Below are positions 45,559 to 58,424 of a DNA stretch of 64,000 nt, piece by piece. Each line of letters starts with the position of its first letter. Position 1 is the first letter of the stretch. The notes under the pieces were generated by a model. That model ran no database searches. It was not told the DNA's origin and saw nothing but the letters and a program-made list of their open reading frames with translations. The translations under genes were made by a program, and so were the position numbers. Origin of the DNA: Lycium barbarum. Taxonomy: Eukaryota > Streptophyta > Magnoliopsida > Solanales > Solanaceae. The DNA is taken from contig NC_083340.1 in assembly GCF_019175385.1 (NCBI RefSeq), positions 22,332,336 to 22,396,335 on the forward strand, read 5' to 3'.

Positions 45559-47544
45559 TGTTACACCTCGGACTTTCAGAGCATGAGCATATCATGTACT
45601 TCACCGTTGTAATGGAGCATTGGAGACGTCCATGAAGTTTGGAAGGTACAAGTCATGGGAAGTATGTAACAATGAAGTAAAGGATGAATTACGATCTCGT
45701 AAGTCGTAATCGGGAAAGACTATTTTGAAACATAAGAATATGGCCATTATCAAGTATCATAAATGATAAATATCATGTATGGAGAGTTTCGGAAGATTTT
45801 GAGATCAAGCAAATTGAAGAAAATAAGTTGGACGAAAATTTGAGAAATGTTGGCAGGATTTTGGGCAGATTTTTAGTCAACTTTGGAGAGGCATATCTCC
45901 TAATATATTAGGATTTTTAAGGTGTTTCAAAAGCCTAAAATGAATTTCGTCGAGTCTAGTTTCCAACGCAATAAACCGCTCATCGATAGGACATCGGAGT
46001 AGAGAATTATGGACGTTACAAGTTCATCTGACAGAGCAGAAATGCGTGCTACAGTAACCCGACCCAATTTGACCCATATAAAAAGGGTAAGAACCCTCTT
46101 TTTTCACCAGATTTTAGCCAGAAAATTCTAGAAAATTTGAAGAGGGAATGAGGGAATAAAAAAGTAAGCAATTTTCAAGTGACGGAGTATTAATTGAAGC
46201 TCGAATAAATGCATAGATGTGATTCTCGTATGGTTTTGCGGCGGATTCAAGGTGGATGGTGAAGATATCGCTGTTTTAACAAAAATAAGGTATGAATCTC
46301 TCCTTATTAATATTACTTTTGGTTTATTTACGAAGATAGAGTGATGAAATGGTTGTATAATAAAGTTGTTGGCTGAGAAATCGGACAAACATCGCGTGGG
46401 ATGTTTTATGGAATATTTTGGTATTGATGATGATGTTGTTGATGTTGGTGCTGTTGTAGTTGTTGTTTTGTTGGTATTGTGATTTCGGGCTAGGCATATA
46501 AATAGGGGAGGTGCTGCTGAATTTCGACAGATTATAAATGGATTTATTTGAAGGACTAAGACAAGCGTATAACGATGAGTCTAACGATTGTTTGAATCCT
46601 CTTAAATGTAGACTCACGAATTCGGACGAATAAGTGTGGATAACTAGAGGTTGAACTGGTATGTTAAGGCTAGTCTCTTTCTTCTAAAAGCATGATTCCT
46701 TTCTTATGAATCCAATATGTGTTTTCCAAATGTCCCATGATCCCTTTTTTGATAATCCATAAATGTTTTCCAAAATGTCCCTATTTTTCGAGTCAAAGAT
46801 TTACGATTCTATAAGCTTTTATGACAACAACAACGAACATGTTTTTACAATGTTAATGACATTGCTAAAGATGAGAATGTTTCTGTGATGATTACGCCAG
46901 GCATGGTACTATGTATATGTATAAAATGTTTTTTTAAAGGCTAAGCATGCATGGCTTCCACCTTATGAGGCATCCAGATGTACAGGTTATCTCTTTTATT
47001 CCATGTTACCTTTCATGTCTATATTATGTTGTTATTCATGCCTTACATTATTCGTACTGACGTCCCTTCTTGTGGATGCTGTGCTCTTGCCCGCAGGTAG
47101 GTAGGAAGACGGATCAGACCCGTAGGTATCAGCAGATTCTCAGAAGCACTCCACTTACTTCGGAGCTGCAGTCTATTTGGTATTGTCCTTATGATCATTT
47201 GTATTCTATGTAGAGGCTCGTAGACGTGTGTGTATAGTTAGATGTTTTAATGCTCCACCGGTTCATATTGTTGTATAATATATTGGTGGCCTTGTCGGCC
47301 TTATTTTGAGCTTTTGATACTTTACTATTATCTTTGCCGGCTTTATGAAATACATTATGTTGTGGAGACCTTGTCGGTCTGCATATGTACATATGTGCTG
47401 AATGAGCGGATATTCCTATGTTGGGCCTTTTCTGCGTGCAGGTGTTCTTTGAGTTATAGTTTATAATGTTCCAAGTAATGGATGAGTCAGGTGGCTCCGG
47501 GCCTACGGGTCGGAGCCCATCATACTCCTAATAGGGGTGTGACA
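45559..47544 (+). repeat. 3' LTR of element A, shortened
   Basis: Begins TGTTACACCTCGG and ends GGGGTGTGACA. Collinear with the 5' LTR, but jumps from GATGATTACG (near 46893) to CCAGGCATGGTACT, losing what corresponds to about 40241-40761 of the 5' LTR, including its tandem array. Confidence 0.92.
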
Positions 47545-47566
47545 GCAGGTTATCACAAGAAAATAA

Positions 47567-48397
47567 TGTAACGACCTGTTTTGTCGTTATAGTCTTTTCT
47601 GCAATGTTACGGTTTGCTTTTACGTGAGTTGAGGCATAAAAATTACTACGAGGTTGTTGGTGCTCTAATTGGATTTAGTGTTTTTTAGAGTCGCCACCTA
47701 ATTTATTGAAGAAAAACTAGGAAAATCGGGTAAAAGATTTTTCAAGCAAGAGAGAAATCTTTTGGTACCAAAGTTCTAGGTTAGGGTTCTAGTAATCCCC
47801 TAGGGAAGGTTTTACGCACCCTAGTATTAAAGATCTGTAGAATACGGTTGACTTACGAGCTTCAATGTGTGATTAATGTACTTATTCATTTAAAAGTGTT
47901 TTGTTTTTCTGCAAAAATGTCATTCATATCCATATCATAATTTTAAGAAAAATTTGGCAAAAAATTCCCCTTAGAAAGGGGGTTTTTGGGATTTGAAAAT
48001 CGACGTAAGTGTTCAAATCACTTTATTGTCGAACTAAGACACACCCCGGATTTCTCCCGAGTAGAGTTACTACTATTCTAGTTCTACTAAGATGAGTTTA
48101 GTTCTTACGAGTTTTATTTTTCAAAGAAAATATGGACTATTCTTCTATATTTATATATATGTATATATAAGTATATGTAAAAAGAAAGCCTCTTTAGGTC
48201 CAAATTTTATCTTTTTGAAGCCCATAAGGACCAACCGTTTTAAAAGTCCCAAAGTCCATCATACCTCTATTTGGTCCAAATGTATTTCCCTTTGTTTTCA
48301 ATCCATTTGTTTTTGGGCCTCCAGGCCCAAATCAGCCTTTATTTCTTATCAGATTCTTATAGAACTTACAGCTCATTTCCAGCTTTTAAAATGTACC
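47567..48397. repeat. Fragment of another LTR-type repeat (C), interrupted by element B
   Basis: Starts TGTAACGACCTG, like the LTR starts in this window. It then contains GAGTCGCCACCTAATTTA and CCCTAGGGAAGGTTTTACGC, wording I associate with a common Solanaceae dispersed repeat, though I cannot name its family. Element B is inserted at 48397; the sequence resumes at 58420. Confidence 0.45.
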
Positions 48398-50791
48398 TGT
48401 TACACCTCGAAATTTTTTTCGTCAATGTACAGTGAATAGACTAACAAAGGGCACGAAGTATACGATATTTCAATAAGTAAGCAATAGCATTTGATGACCC
48501 TAATTGAGATTGCAAAGACATTTGAGGTAAGAGAAGAAAGTTTGCCAAGGAAGGCAAGGTATACGTTATGTATCGGAAAGGATTTACGAGTATCGAATTA
48601 ATGATGAATTAATGATGTCTTGGAGAAGAGTTATAACGTCCCATAGATTGTTAATGAGGTGTTAAACAAGTGTTAAAAAGGTCCCATAAGGATTGGAGAT
48701 CAAGCAAGTCGACGAGAACGAGTTCGGAAAAGCTGGGCATTATACGGCCTAACATACTGGCCGTATAAAATATACTGGTCGTATGTTAGGCCGTATATTC
48801 AGCCCAGATTGGCAGCCTTCACTGGACCAAAAGTACGGCCAAACATTCGGTCAGTATAAATTACACGGACCGTATGTTGGTCCGTGAAATCAAAACGGGA
48901 CAGATTGTGAGTTATTAAAAGAGGGGACCCAAGTTCATTTCATCTTCACTCCCCTTCTCTCAAGAACTCTCTAGAACATTTCTCCACACCTCTCCCATAA
49001 TAATTCAAGAGATATTAATGATCAACCTCATGAAACCAATAGAATCAAGTGTAAGAAACGCATAAACGTTCATCCAAGACAAGAAATCCAAGTGGAAGTG
49101 GAACTAGGGTTTTGCTCAAGTGAAGTGTTTCCACCCAAAGTCCATTCCTACACCATCTAAGGTAATATTTACGGTCATTCCATGTTGTTTAAAGTATTTA
49201 GGGGTGGAAAGGCTCGGATTGTAGAAGGAGATAGGAAATGGGAGAGAATAGTGATATTTTTGAGTAGTAGCTTGGATTGAGTCATGATTCTTGATATGTT
49301 GTGATTATGATTATGTTATAAATGGTGTTAAAAACATGGGATAGACATTGTATATGAGTGAATGTAATAGTGTGTCATGACCATGAATATGGATGATTTG
49401 AAGTGCATTGAGAAATATGGATAATGTAGGTGAATGAAGACTATTGTTATGATGTTGTGGATGTTATTATAGATGTTTGAGAGTTGATATATGATATGGG
49501 GGAAGTTGTATAAATAAAGGAGATGCTGCCCAATTTTCTCTAGCTTTAGTCAAGTATGCTAAGCTATCGATTATCTAATGTTAGTATAAACTCTAATGAA
49601 GGTAGAAACGTGAGCATTGAAGGAGAACGTTCAAGCGGTAGAATAGTTGAACGAAACGGTATATAAGGCTAACCCTTCTTTCAATAAGGCATGGTTCCTT
49701 GGTCATATATATATTCTTTTATGAGCCTATAATGTCCTCCAAATGATTCTATCTTTAAAAACTACTAAAGCTCACGATCCTCATTATGTTACGATTCTAC
49801 TAAATTCCTTATACGATGAGTGATCCTCTAAGGATAGATGTAATGAAACGATGATAGTAATGATGTCAAAGATGTTTGTGAGCTCTTATGTATATGTGTC
49901 TATATATGACTATTATATAACACTGAGCTTATATGGCTGGGTATGATATGTATTGCGTGCGCACCACTGCAGTTGGGTACGGATAACCCTGAGCCTTGGT
50001 AGGGCCAGGTATGTATAATCTCCGAGCTTTCCATGGCTAGGTATGTGAAACACCGAATCCTCATGGTCGGGTATGCTATGAATATGAATATGAATATGAA
50101 TATGGATATAAATACAGATACGAATATGGATACGGATATGGATGTATGTATATGTACACAACCACACATTAGAAATGGAATGTCCCTATGAAAATCAAGT
50201 AAGTGTTTATGACGACGGTTTTACTACCTCCCATCTTATGCTATTTCTTATGTTGTCTCTTATGCTTCTACAATGATGTTGATTATTCTTTACATACTCA
50301 GTATATTCTTCGTACTGACGTCCTTTTGTTTGTGGACGTTGCGTCATGCCCGCAGGTGGCCAGGAAGATAGGCTTGATCCATAGCTTTATTACTCAAGAC
50401 TACGCTTTTCATTCGGAGCTACAGCTTTTGGTATCTATTCTCTTGTGTACATACTTATGGGCATGGTGGGGTCCTGTCCTGCCTATATGATTTGACATAC
50501 TCTCCTTAGAGGCTCATAGACATGTGTATATGGTTAGATGTCGTTAGACTTGTCGGCTTATATTTTGTATATTATTTTGATAGCCTTGTCGGCTTATGTA
50601 CATGGATATGGGCATAGTTGTTGATGATGGTTTAAATGTATTGTTGTCCAACGGGATTAGTATGAATAATGGATAGAAAGTATGCTTTAGCTATGCGGCT
50701 CACCTAGATATAAAATGTGAATGTATGATAAGTGGTTCCCAGGTGGGTTAGCACCGGGTACCCGTGATGGCCCTCCGGTTGGGTCGTGACA
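48398..50791 (+). repeat. 5' LTR of element B
   Basis: Begins TGTTACACCTCG and ends GGGTCGTGACA. Contains a palindrome cluster (48736-48887), an array of GAGCCTTGGTAGGGCCAGGT-like words near 49920-50080, a GAATAT microsatellite near 50085-50130, and CATACTCAGTATATTCTTCG near the end. Confidence 0.93.
48736..48887. repeat. ATACGGCC/GGCCGTAT palindrome cluster in the LTR of B
   Basis: Repeated inverted words: TATACGGCCTAACATACTGG, CCGTATGTTAGGCCGTATA, ACGGACCGTATGTTGGTCCG. The same cluster is present in the 3' LTR at about 56350-56510. Confidence 0.85.
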
Positions 50792-50795
50792 AAAG

Positions 50796-50807
50796 TGGTA
50801 TCAGAGC
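50796..50807 (+). other. Primer-binding site of element B
   Basis: TGGTATCAGAGC, four bases after the 5' LTR; initiator-Met tRNA type, identical to that of element A. Confidence 0.93.
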
Positions 50808-51001
50808 AGTTCTATCCTAGGGTGTGTCTACGAGCCGTGTCCATTAGAGTCTTGGTTATGGGTGTGTTGCACGCCACACTTATAATCAAGAGGCTGCGGG
50901 CATTTTAGGAATGAAAGACCTTCTTTCTTCATAAGATAGTGCGATAGAGCTATGATATAAGGATTCCTCTTTACCTTAACTGTGTATTTTGTATTTCAGA
51001 G

Positions 51002-54000
51002 ATGCCTATGAAGAGAAAGGCTATGGCAGCCCAAAAGGGCAAGACAGTGGCAGGAAAGCGGGATGAAAGAGCACTGCCAACGGTTTTAGAGGAAAGTGAG
51101 TCCCAAAATGCGGCTTAATCTCAGTCCTCTCATTCAGTGCCTATTCCTGAGGAGCATGAGGGTGCCTCTACCCCAGCTCCAGCACCTCCAGCTCCTCCAC
51201 CGGATGCTTCAGGCCAAGATGTAAAAGAGGTCATTCATTTGCTTACTCAATTGGTTGCCACCCAGACTCAGCGGCAAGGTACAGGGCAAGGTGATAGGGC
51301 TGTTAGTGCAAGGGACAGTGTTTTTATTAGCTTAAACCCTCCTAAATTTTTCGGGTCAAAGCCGGATGAGGACCCTCAAAATTTTGTTGACGGGATGTTG
51401 AGGACACTTCGATTAATGCATGCTTCGGACATCGAATCGGTGGAGTTAGCATCCTATAGATTGAGGGATGTTGCGGTTCATTGGTACACAGTTTGGATGG
51501 CTTCACGGGGAGCCAATGCGCCTCCCCCGGTATGACAAGAATTTGTAGACGCCTTCCTCCGACATTACCTACCTCCAGAGGTTCGGCGAGCTATAGCCGA
51601 TAAGTTCTTGAATTTGAGGCAAGGAAGTACGAGTGCTTTAGAGTATAGTCTGCACTTCAACTCTTTGGCTAGGTATGCTTCGGCCATGGTAGCAGATATG
51701 GGTGACTGAGTGCACCGATTTGTGAGAGGCCTAGGGCCACATTTGATGGATAGGTGCTTGACTGTGTCCCTTCAGGACAACATGGATATTTCGCGCATTC
51801 AAGCCAATGATCAAAATTTAGAAGAAAGCCAACAACAACAACAAAGAAGCGAGCGTGAGCATGATGGAGGGTATAACAAGAGGGCTAGATCTTTGGGTCC
51901 GATGAGTGAGTTTAGAGGCGGGCACAGACAACAGTTTTCTATGCATTCAGGCCATTCTATGACTAGTGCGCCTCCACGGTTTACAGGACAGAGATTCGAT
52001 AGATCTACTTATTCCGGGCCGAGTCAGAGTTTTTTCGATTCTCAGTTCAAGGGTGATTCAGGTCAGGCGAGGCCACCCATGCCACGATATTCCCAGTGTG
52101 GGAGGTTACATTGGGGCTAGTACCGATTAGGTTCAGAGGTTTGCTATTCATGTGGTCGGCCAGACCATATTATGCGTGATTGCCCCTTAGTTGGTGGTAG
52201 AGGTAGGACCCAGCCTTCAGGGTCAGTAGTCGGATCTTCATCATCTATACGTCCTATGGGGCCAGGTTCATATGCGCCAGTCGGCCATGGTAGAGGCAGA
52301 GGGAGAGCCCCCAGTTCTACCGGTCTTTAGCACCGTATTTATGCTTTGGCTGGACGCCAAGATCTTGAGTCTTCTCCTGATGTTGTCACAGGTATATTAT
52401 CGGTATTTTCTCATGATGTATATACTTTAATAGATCCGGTCTCCACATTGTCAAATGTTACTCCATATATTGCGGGTCGGTTTGGAGTCAAACCGAAGTC
52501 GATCAAACCTTGTGAGGTGTCTACACCCGTTGGTGAGTCGATGATAGCTAGCCAAGTATATAGAAATTGTGTAGTTGTGATTTGTGACCATCGTACTATG
52601 GTTGACTTACATGAGTTAAAAATGGTGGATTTTCATGTTATTATGGGCATGGATTGGTTAGCTTCTTGCTATGCCAATGTTGATTGTAGAATGAAAATGG
52701 TTCGCTTCCAATTTCCGGGAGAACCAGTTTTAGAGTGGAAGGGAAATACCGCATCACCAAAAGTTAGGTTTATTTCTTATCTAAAGGCAAGGAAAATGAT
52801 CACAAAAGGTTGCATTTATCATCTAGTTCGGGTTCAAGATGTAGAAGCTGAACTGCCAACTCTTCAGTCAGTTCCCCTGGTGAATGAGTTTTCGGATATA
52901 TTCCCAGAAGAGCTTCCAGGCCTTCATCCGGAAAGAGAGATTGATTTTGCTATTGATGTGTTGCCAAACACCAAGCCTATAATTATTCCACCTTGTAGAA
53001 TCGCTCCTGCAGAGTTGAAAGAGTTGAAGGAGCAATTGAAGGACTTGCTTGAGAAAGGCTTTATTAGGCCTAGTTCTTCCCCGTGGGGAGCACCCGTGTT
53101 TTTTGTTCGAAAGAAAGATGGCTCCTTGCGAATGTGCATTGACTATCAGCAACCGAATAAGGTGACAATTAAGAATAAATATCCTCTTCCGAGGATTGAT
53201 GATTTATTTGATCATTTACAAGACGCCAAATGATTTTCAAAGATAGATTTGAGATCCGAGTATCATTAAGTGAGAGTTAGGGAGAAAGATATCCCTAAGA
53301 CAGCCTTCAGAATGAGATATGGTCATTTTGAGTTCCGGGTAATGTCATTGGGGCTAACTAATGCACCAGCAGTATTTATGGATTTTATCAACAATGTGTT
53401 CAGGCCCTTCCTAGATTTATTTGTGATTGTATTCATCGACGATATCTTGGTGTATTCTAGATCCGAGGCAGAACATGCGGATCATTTGCGTACTATCCTT
53501 AGAGTTCTTCAAACTCGAAAGTTATTTGCCAAATTCTCCAAGTGTGAGTTTTGGTTGAACTCAGTGACATTTTTGGGGCACATTGTTTCAGCCGATGGTA
53601 TTTGGGTAGATAGCCAAAAGATTGAGGCCGTGAAGACTTGGCCAAGGCCCACGACTCCTACGGAGGTTCGTAGTTTTCTGGGCTTATCAGGTTATTATAG
53701 GAGATTTGTAGAAGGCTTTTCTTCTATTTCCGCACCACTCACAAAGCTGACCCAGAAATCAGCTAAGTTTCAATGGACAGATGCTTGTGAACGTAGTTTT
53801 CAAGAGCTAAAGGATAGATTAACTTCCACCCCAGTCCTGACACTTCTAGAGGGATTGAAAGGTTATGTTGTTTACTGTGACGCTTTGGGCGTTGGGCTAG
53901 GATGTGTGTTAATGCAACATGGAAAGGTGATTGCGTATGCTTCAAGGCAGTTACGAAAACATGAGAAAAATTATCCAACCCATGACCTTGAATTGGCTGC

Positions 54001-55811
54001 AGTGATTCATGCATTAAAGATGTAGAGACATTATTTATATGGTGTCCACGTTGATATTTATACCGATCATAAGAGCTTTCAGTATATCTTCAAGCAGAAA
54101 GAGTTAAATTTACAGCAACGACGATGGTTGGAATTGCTAAAAGATTATGATGTTGATATCCTATATCACCTCGAAAAAGCGAATGTTGTGGCTGATGCTC
54201 TTAGCCGTAGATCTATGGGAAGTTTTTGTGATGTTCGGCCAGAGAAAAAAGAAATGGCTCGTAAGTTTCAGCAGTTAGCTAGCATAGGAGTTCGAGTAGT
54301 GGACTCAGGTAGCATGGGAGCTGCCATTCAAAATTCAGCAGTCTCGTCGCTAGTAGTGGAAGTGAAAGAGCGATAATACGAAGATCCCATGCTAATGCAT
54401 TATAGAGATACACTCTCAGAAGGAGAAGTCATCATTTGAGATCGCAGGAGACGGAGTTCTCCGATGCCGAGGCAGATTATGTGTTCCTGATGTGGCAGGA
54501 TTATGCCACCAAATATTGAGAGAAACCCATTGCTCCCGTTATTCTATCCACCCCGAAGCAACGAAAATGTATCATGATCTTAAATCTATAAATTGGTGGA
54601 ATGGGATGAAAAAGGATATAGCGAAATTCATAGCTCAATGTCCCAACTGTCAACAAGTGAAAATCGAGCACCAAAAGCCAGGCGGATTGTTGCAAGCCAT
54701 AGAAATTCCAACTTGGAAGTGGGAAGTAATTAACATGGACTTCATTACAGGCTTACCCCGTTCTCGACGTAAGTATGACTCCATATGGGTGATTGTGGAT
54801 AGACTTATGAATTCAGCTCATTTCTTACCAGTCAGAACTATATATGTGGCAGAAGATTATGCAAAGCTTTATGTTAAAGAGATAGTGTGATTTCACGGTG
54901 TTTCAGTATCTATTATATCTAATAGAGGAACTCAGTTTACAGCTAATTTTTTGAAATCCATCTAAGAGGGTTTGGGGACTCATGTGAGCCTTAGCACGAC
55001 ATTTCATCCGCAGACTGATGGACAAGCTAAACATACCATTCAGACTCTCGAGGATATGTTACGAGCATATATGTTGGATTTTGGAGGTAATTGGGATCAT
55101 CATTTACCACTTATTGAATTTGCTTATAACAATAGTTATCATTCTAGCATCCAAATGGCACCGTGTGAGGCTTTATATGGGTGAAAGTATAGATCCCTAA
55201 TTGGGTGGTTTGAAGTAAGAGAGACTAAATTGAAAGGGACAGACTTGGTCCAGCAAGCCATAGAGAAAGTCAGGCTTATACGGAATCGGCTATTAGCAGC
55301 CCAAAGTCGTCAAAAGTCTTATGCAGATAATCATCGAAGAGACTTAGAGTTTCAAGTGAAAGATTAGGTATTCTTAAAGGTGTCGCCAATGAAGGGCGTT
55401 ATGAGATTTGGCAAGAAGGGGAAGCTTAGTCCCTGGTACATTGGGCCTTATGAGATTATACGCAAGGTAGGCGAAGTGGCTTACAAATTAGATCTACCTC
55501 CTGATTTGGAGTCAGTTCACCCAGTTTTCCATGTCTCGATGCTTCGTAAGTGTGTTAGAGATCCTATTAGGATCGTGCCAGTAAATGATGTTCAAGTAAC
55601 AGAAAAGTTGACTTATTAAGAGGTGCCCATTGCCATATTAGATAGGTAAGTACTTAGGCTTAGAAACAAAGAAGTGGCCTCAGTTAAGGTTTTATGGAGA
55701 AACAATAACCGAGAAGAAATGACATGAGAAGCAGAAGAAAATATAAAATCCAAGTACCCACACTTATTTCAACCCCCGGAAGAGATCCAAGATGAGACAT
55801 CAAGATCATGA
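51002..55811 (+). pseudogene. Gag-pol polyprotein of element B, disabled
   Basis: Starts at ATG 51002. Gag core (near 51320-51720): PPKFFGSKPDEDPQNFVD. Zinc knuckle CYSCGRPDHIMRDC near 52145. Protease region with [19 protein letters not shown] near 52430. Reverse transcriptase 52900-53650 with FIDDILVYS (intact catalytic Asp pair). RNase H around 53800-54200 (YTDHKS, ADALSRR). Integrase has an HHCC finger (54530-54660) and a core beginning MDFITGLPRS; the second catalytic Asp now reads SNRG and the Glu position reads QTDGQAK, so two of three DDE residues are lost. A chromodomain-like tail (EVPIAILDR, VKVLWRN, EAEENIKSKYPHLF) ends at 55811. One frame holds from 51002 to about 54430, then a single frameshift. 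About 16 stops occur (51116, 51533, 51707, 52118, 52328, 53231, 53267, 54023, 54374, 54888, 54963, 55182 and later). Most fit C-to-T or G-to-A changes in Gln, Arg or Trp codons. Confidence 0.93.
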
Positions 55812-56002
55812 GGTATGTATGTTTTCCTTTTTATGCATTTGGGTCGTGTATGGACAAACTCTATTGCTATTATGTTATGGCCCTGTGAGGCATTGTTATT
55901 ATGGGCTGTTGTGACAGGATAGTAGTGCCATATTACAGGGGAAACTCTGACGAAATTTTTATAGAATCCCCGTGAACTTAATATTCGAGGACGAATGTTC
56001 TT

Positions 56003-56015
56003 AAGAGGGGAAGAA
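56003..56015 (+). other. Polypurine tract of element B
   Basis: AAGAGGGGAAGAA directly before the 3' LTR; preceded by ATTCGAGGACGAATGTT, as in element A. Confidence 0.88.
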
Positions 56016-58419
56016 TGTTACACCTCGAAATTTTTTCCATTAATGCACAGTGAATAGACTAACGAAGGGCACGAAGTATATGATATTTCAATAAGTAAGC
56101 AATAGCATTTGATGACCCTAATTGAGATTGCAAAGACATTTGAGGTAAAAGAAGAAAGTTTGCCATAGAAGGCAAGGTATACGTTATGTATCGGAAAGGA
56201 TTTACGAGTACCAAATAAATGATGACTTAATGATGTCTTGGAGAAGAGTTATAACGTCCCATAGATTGTTAATGAGGTGTTAAACAAGTGCTAAGACAGT
56301 CCCATGAGGATTGGAGATCAAACGAGTCGACGAGAACGAGTTCGGAAAAGGTGGGCATTATACGGCCCAACATACTGGCCGTATAAAATATACTGGCCGT
56401 ATGTTAGGCCGTATATTCATCCCAGATTGGTAACCTTCGCTGGACCAAAAGTATGGCCATTCATACGGTCAGTATAAATTATACGGACCGTATGTTGGTC
56501 CGTGAAATCAAAGTGGGACATATTGTGAGTTATTAAAAGAGGGGACCCAAGTTCATTTCATTTCATTTCATCTTCACTCCCCTTCTCTCAAGAACTCTCT
56601 AGAACATTTCTCCACACCTCTCCCACAATAATTCAAGAGATATTAATGATCAACCTCATGAAACCAAGAGAATCAAGTGTAAGAAACTCATAAAAGTTCA
56701 TCCAAGACAAGAAATTCAAGTGGAAGTGGAACTAGGGTTTTGCTCAAGTGAAGTGTTTCCACCCAAAGTCCATTCCTACACTATCTAAGGTAATATTTAT
56801 GGTCATTCCATGTTGTTTAAAGTATTGAAGGGTGGAAAGGCTCGGATTGTAGAAGGAGATAGGAAATGGGAGAGAATAGTGATATTTTTTAGTAGTAGCT
56901 TGGATTGAGTCATTATTCTTGATAGGTTGTGATTATGATTATGTTATAAATGGTGTTAAAAACATGGGATAGACATTGTATATGAGTGAATGTAATAGTG
57001 TGTCATGACCATGAATATGGATGATTTGAAGTGGATTGAGAAATATGGATAATGTAGGTGAATGAAGACTATTGTTATGATGTTGTGGATGTTATTATAG
57101 ATGTTTGGGAGTTGATATATGATATGGGGGAAGTTGTATAAATAAAGGAGATGCTGCCCAATTTTCTCTAGCTTTAGTCAAGTATGCTAAGCTATCGATT
57201 ATCTAATGTTAGTATAAACTCTAATGAAGGTAGAAACGTGAGCATTGAAGGAGAACGTTCAAGCGGTAGAATAGTTGAACGAAAAGGTAAATAAGGCTAA
57301 CCCTTCTTTCAATAAGGCATGGTTCCTTGGCCATATATCTATTATTTTATGAGCCTATAATGTCCTCCAAATGATTCTATCTTTAAAAACTACTAAAGCT
57401 CACGATCCTCGTTATGTTACGATTCTACTAAATTCCTTATACGATGAGTGATCCTCTAAGGATAGATGTAATGAAACGATGATAGTAATGATGTCAAAGA
57501 TGCTTGTGAGCTCTTATGTATATGTGTCTATATATGACTATTATATAACACCGAGCTTATATGGCTGGGTATGATATGTATTGCACGCGCACCACTGCAG
57601 TTGGGTACGGATAACCCTGAGCCTTGGTAGGGCCAGGTATGTATAATCACCGAGCTTGCCATGGTCGGGTATATGAAACACCGAACCCTCATCGTCGGGT
57701 ATGCTATGAATATAAATATGAATATGGATATAAATACAGATACGAATATGGATATGGATATGGATGTATGTATATGTACACAACCACGCATTAGAAATGG
57801 AAGGTCCCTATGAAAAACAAGTTTTTATGACGACGGTTCTACTACCTCCCATCTTATGCTATTTCTTATGTTTTCTCATATGCTTCTACAATGATGTTGA
57901 TTATGCTTTACATGCTCAGTACATTCTTCGTACTGACGTCCTTTTGTTTGTGGACGCTGCGTCATGCCCGTAGGTGGCCAGGGAGATAGGCTTGATCCAT
58001 TGCTTTATTACTCCGGGACTACATAGCGGAGCTCCATTTCATTCAGAGCTACAGCTTTTGGTAGCTATTCTTTTGCGTACATACTTATGGGCATGGCGGG
58101 GTCCTGTCCCGCCTATATGATGTGACATACTCTCCTTAGAGGCTCGTAGACATGTGTATATGGTTAGATGATTTAGCCTTGTCGGCTTATATTTTGTATA
58201 TTATTTTGATAGCCTTGTCGGCTTATGTACATGGATATGGGCATAGTTATTGATGATGGTTTAAATGTATTATTGTCCAATGGGTTAGTATGAATAATGG
58301 ATAGAAAGTATGATTTAGCTATGCGGCTCACCTAAATGTAAAATATGAATGTATGATAAGAGTTACCCGGGTGGGTTAGCACCGGGTACCCGTCATGGCC
58401 CTCCGATTGGGTCGTGACA
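56016..58419 (+). repeat. 3' LTR of element B
   Basis: Collinear with the 5' LTR throughout, with scattered, mostly transitional differences and small indels (for example an extra TTTCA repeat near 56555). The similarity implies insertion in the fairly recent past. Confidence 0.93.
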
Positions 58420-58424
58420 GTACC

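Larger units (their letters stand above)
38893..47544 (+). mobile_element. LTR retrotransposon A, full length, non-coding (LARD-like), 8.65 kb
   Basis: Two related LTRs (38893-41425 and 45559-47544) bracket a 4.1-kb centre; the whole is flanked by the exact 5-bp repeat GCAGG (38888-38892 and 47545-47549). PBS and PPT are in the expected places. The LTRs are very similar apart from a deletion of about 520 bp in the right one. The leader and the ATTCGAGGACGAATGTT motif before the PPT match those of element B, so A belongs to the same Ty3-like group. No gag, protease, reverse transcriptase or integrase can be read in any frame of the centre. It would depend on proteins from an autonomous relative. 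Confidence 0.9.
48398..58419 (+). mobile_element. LTR retrotransposon B, full length, Ty3 chromovirus-like, 10.0 kb
   Basis: Nearly identical LTRs (48398-50791 and 56016-58419) are flanked by the exact 5-bp repeat GTACC (48393-48397 and 58420-58424). PBS, polyprotein relic and PPT follow in order. Domain order gag, protease, reverse transcriptase, RNase H, integrase and chromodomain-like tail is that of Ty3 chromoviruses (Tekay/Del type likely). The reading frame is broken by many stops, so the copy is not autonomous. Confidence 0.95.

Noticed and set aside
49900..50169. Minus-strand open frames of 80-90 codons, also present at 57528-57791
   Set aside because: Both lie at the same place in the two LTRs of element B and arise from GAATAT repeats.
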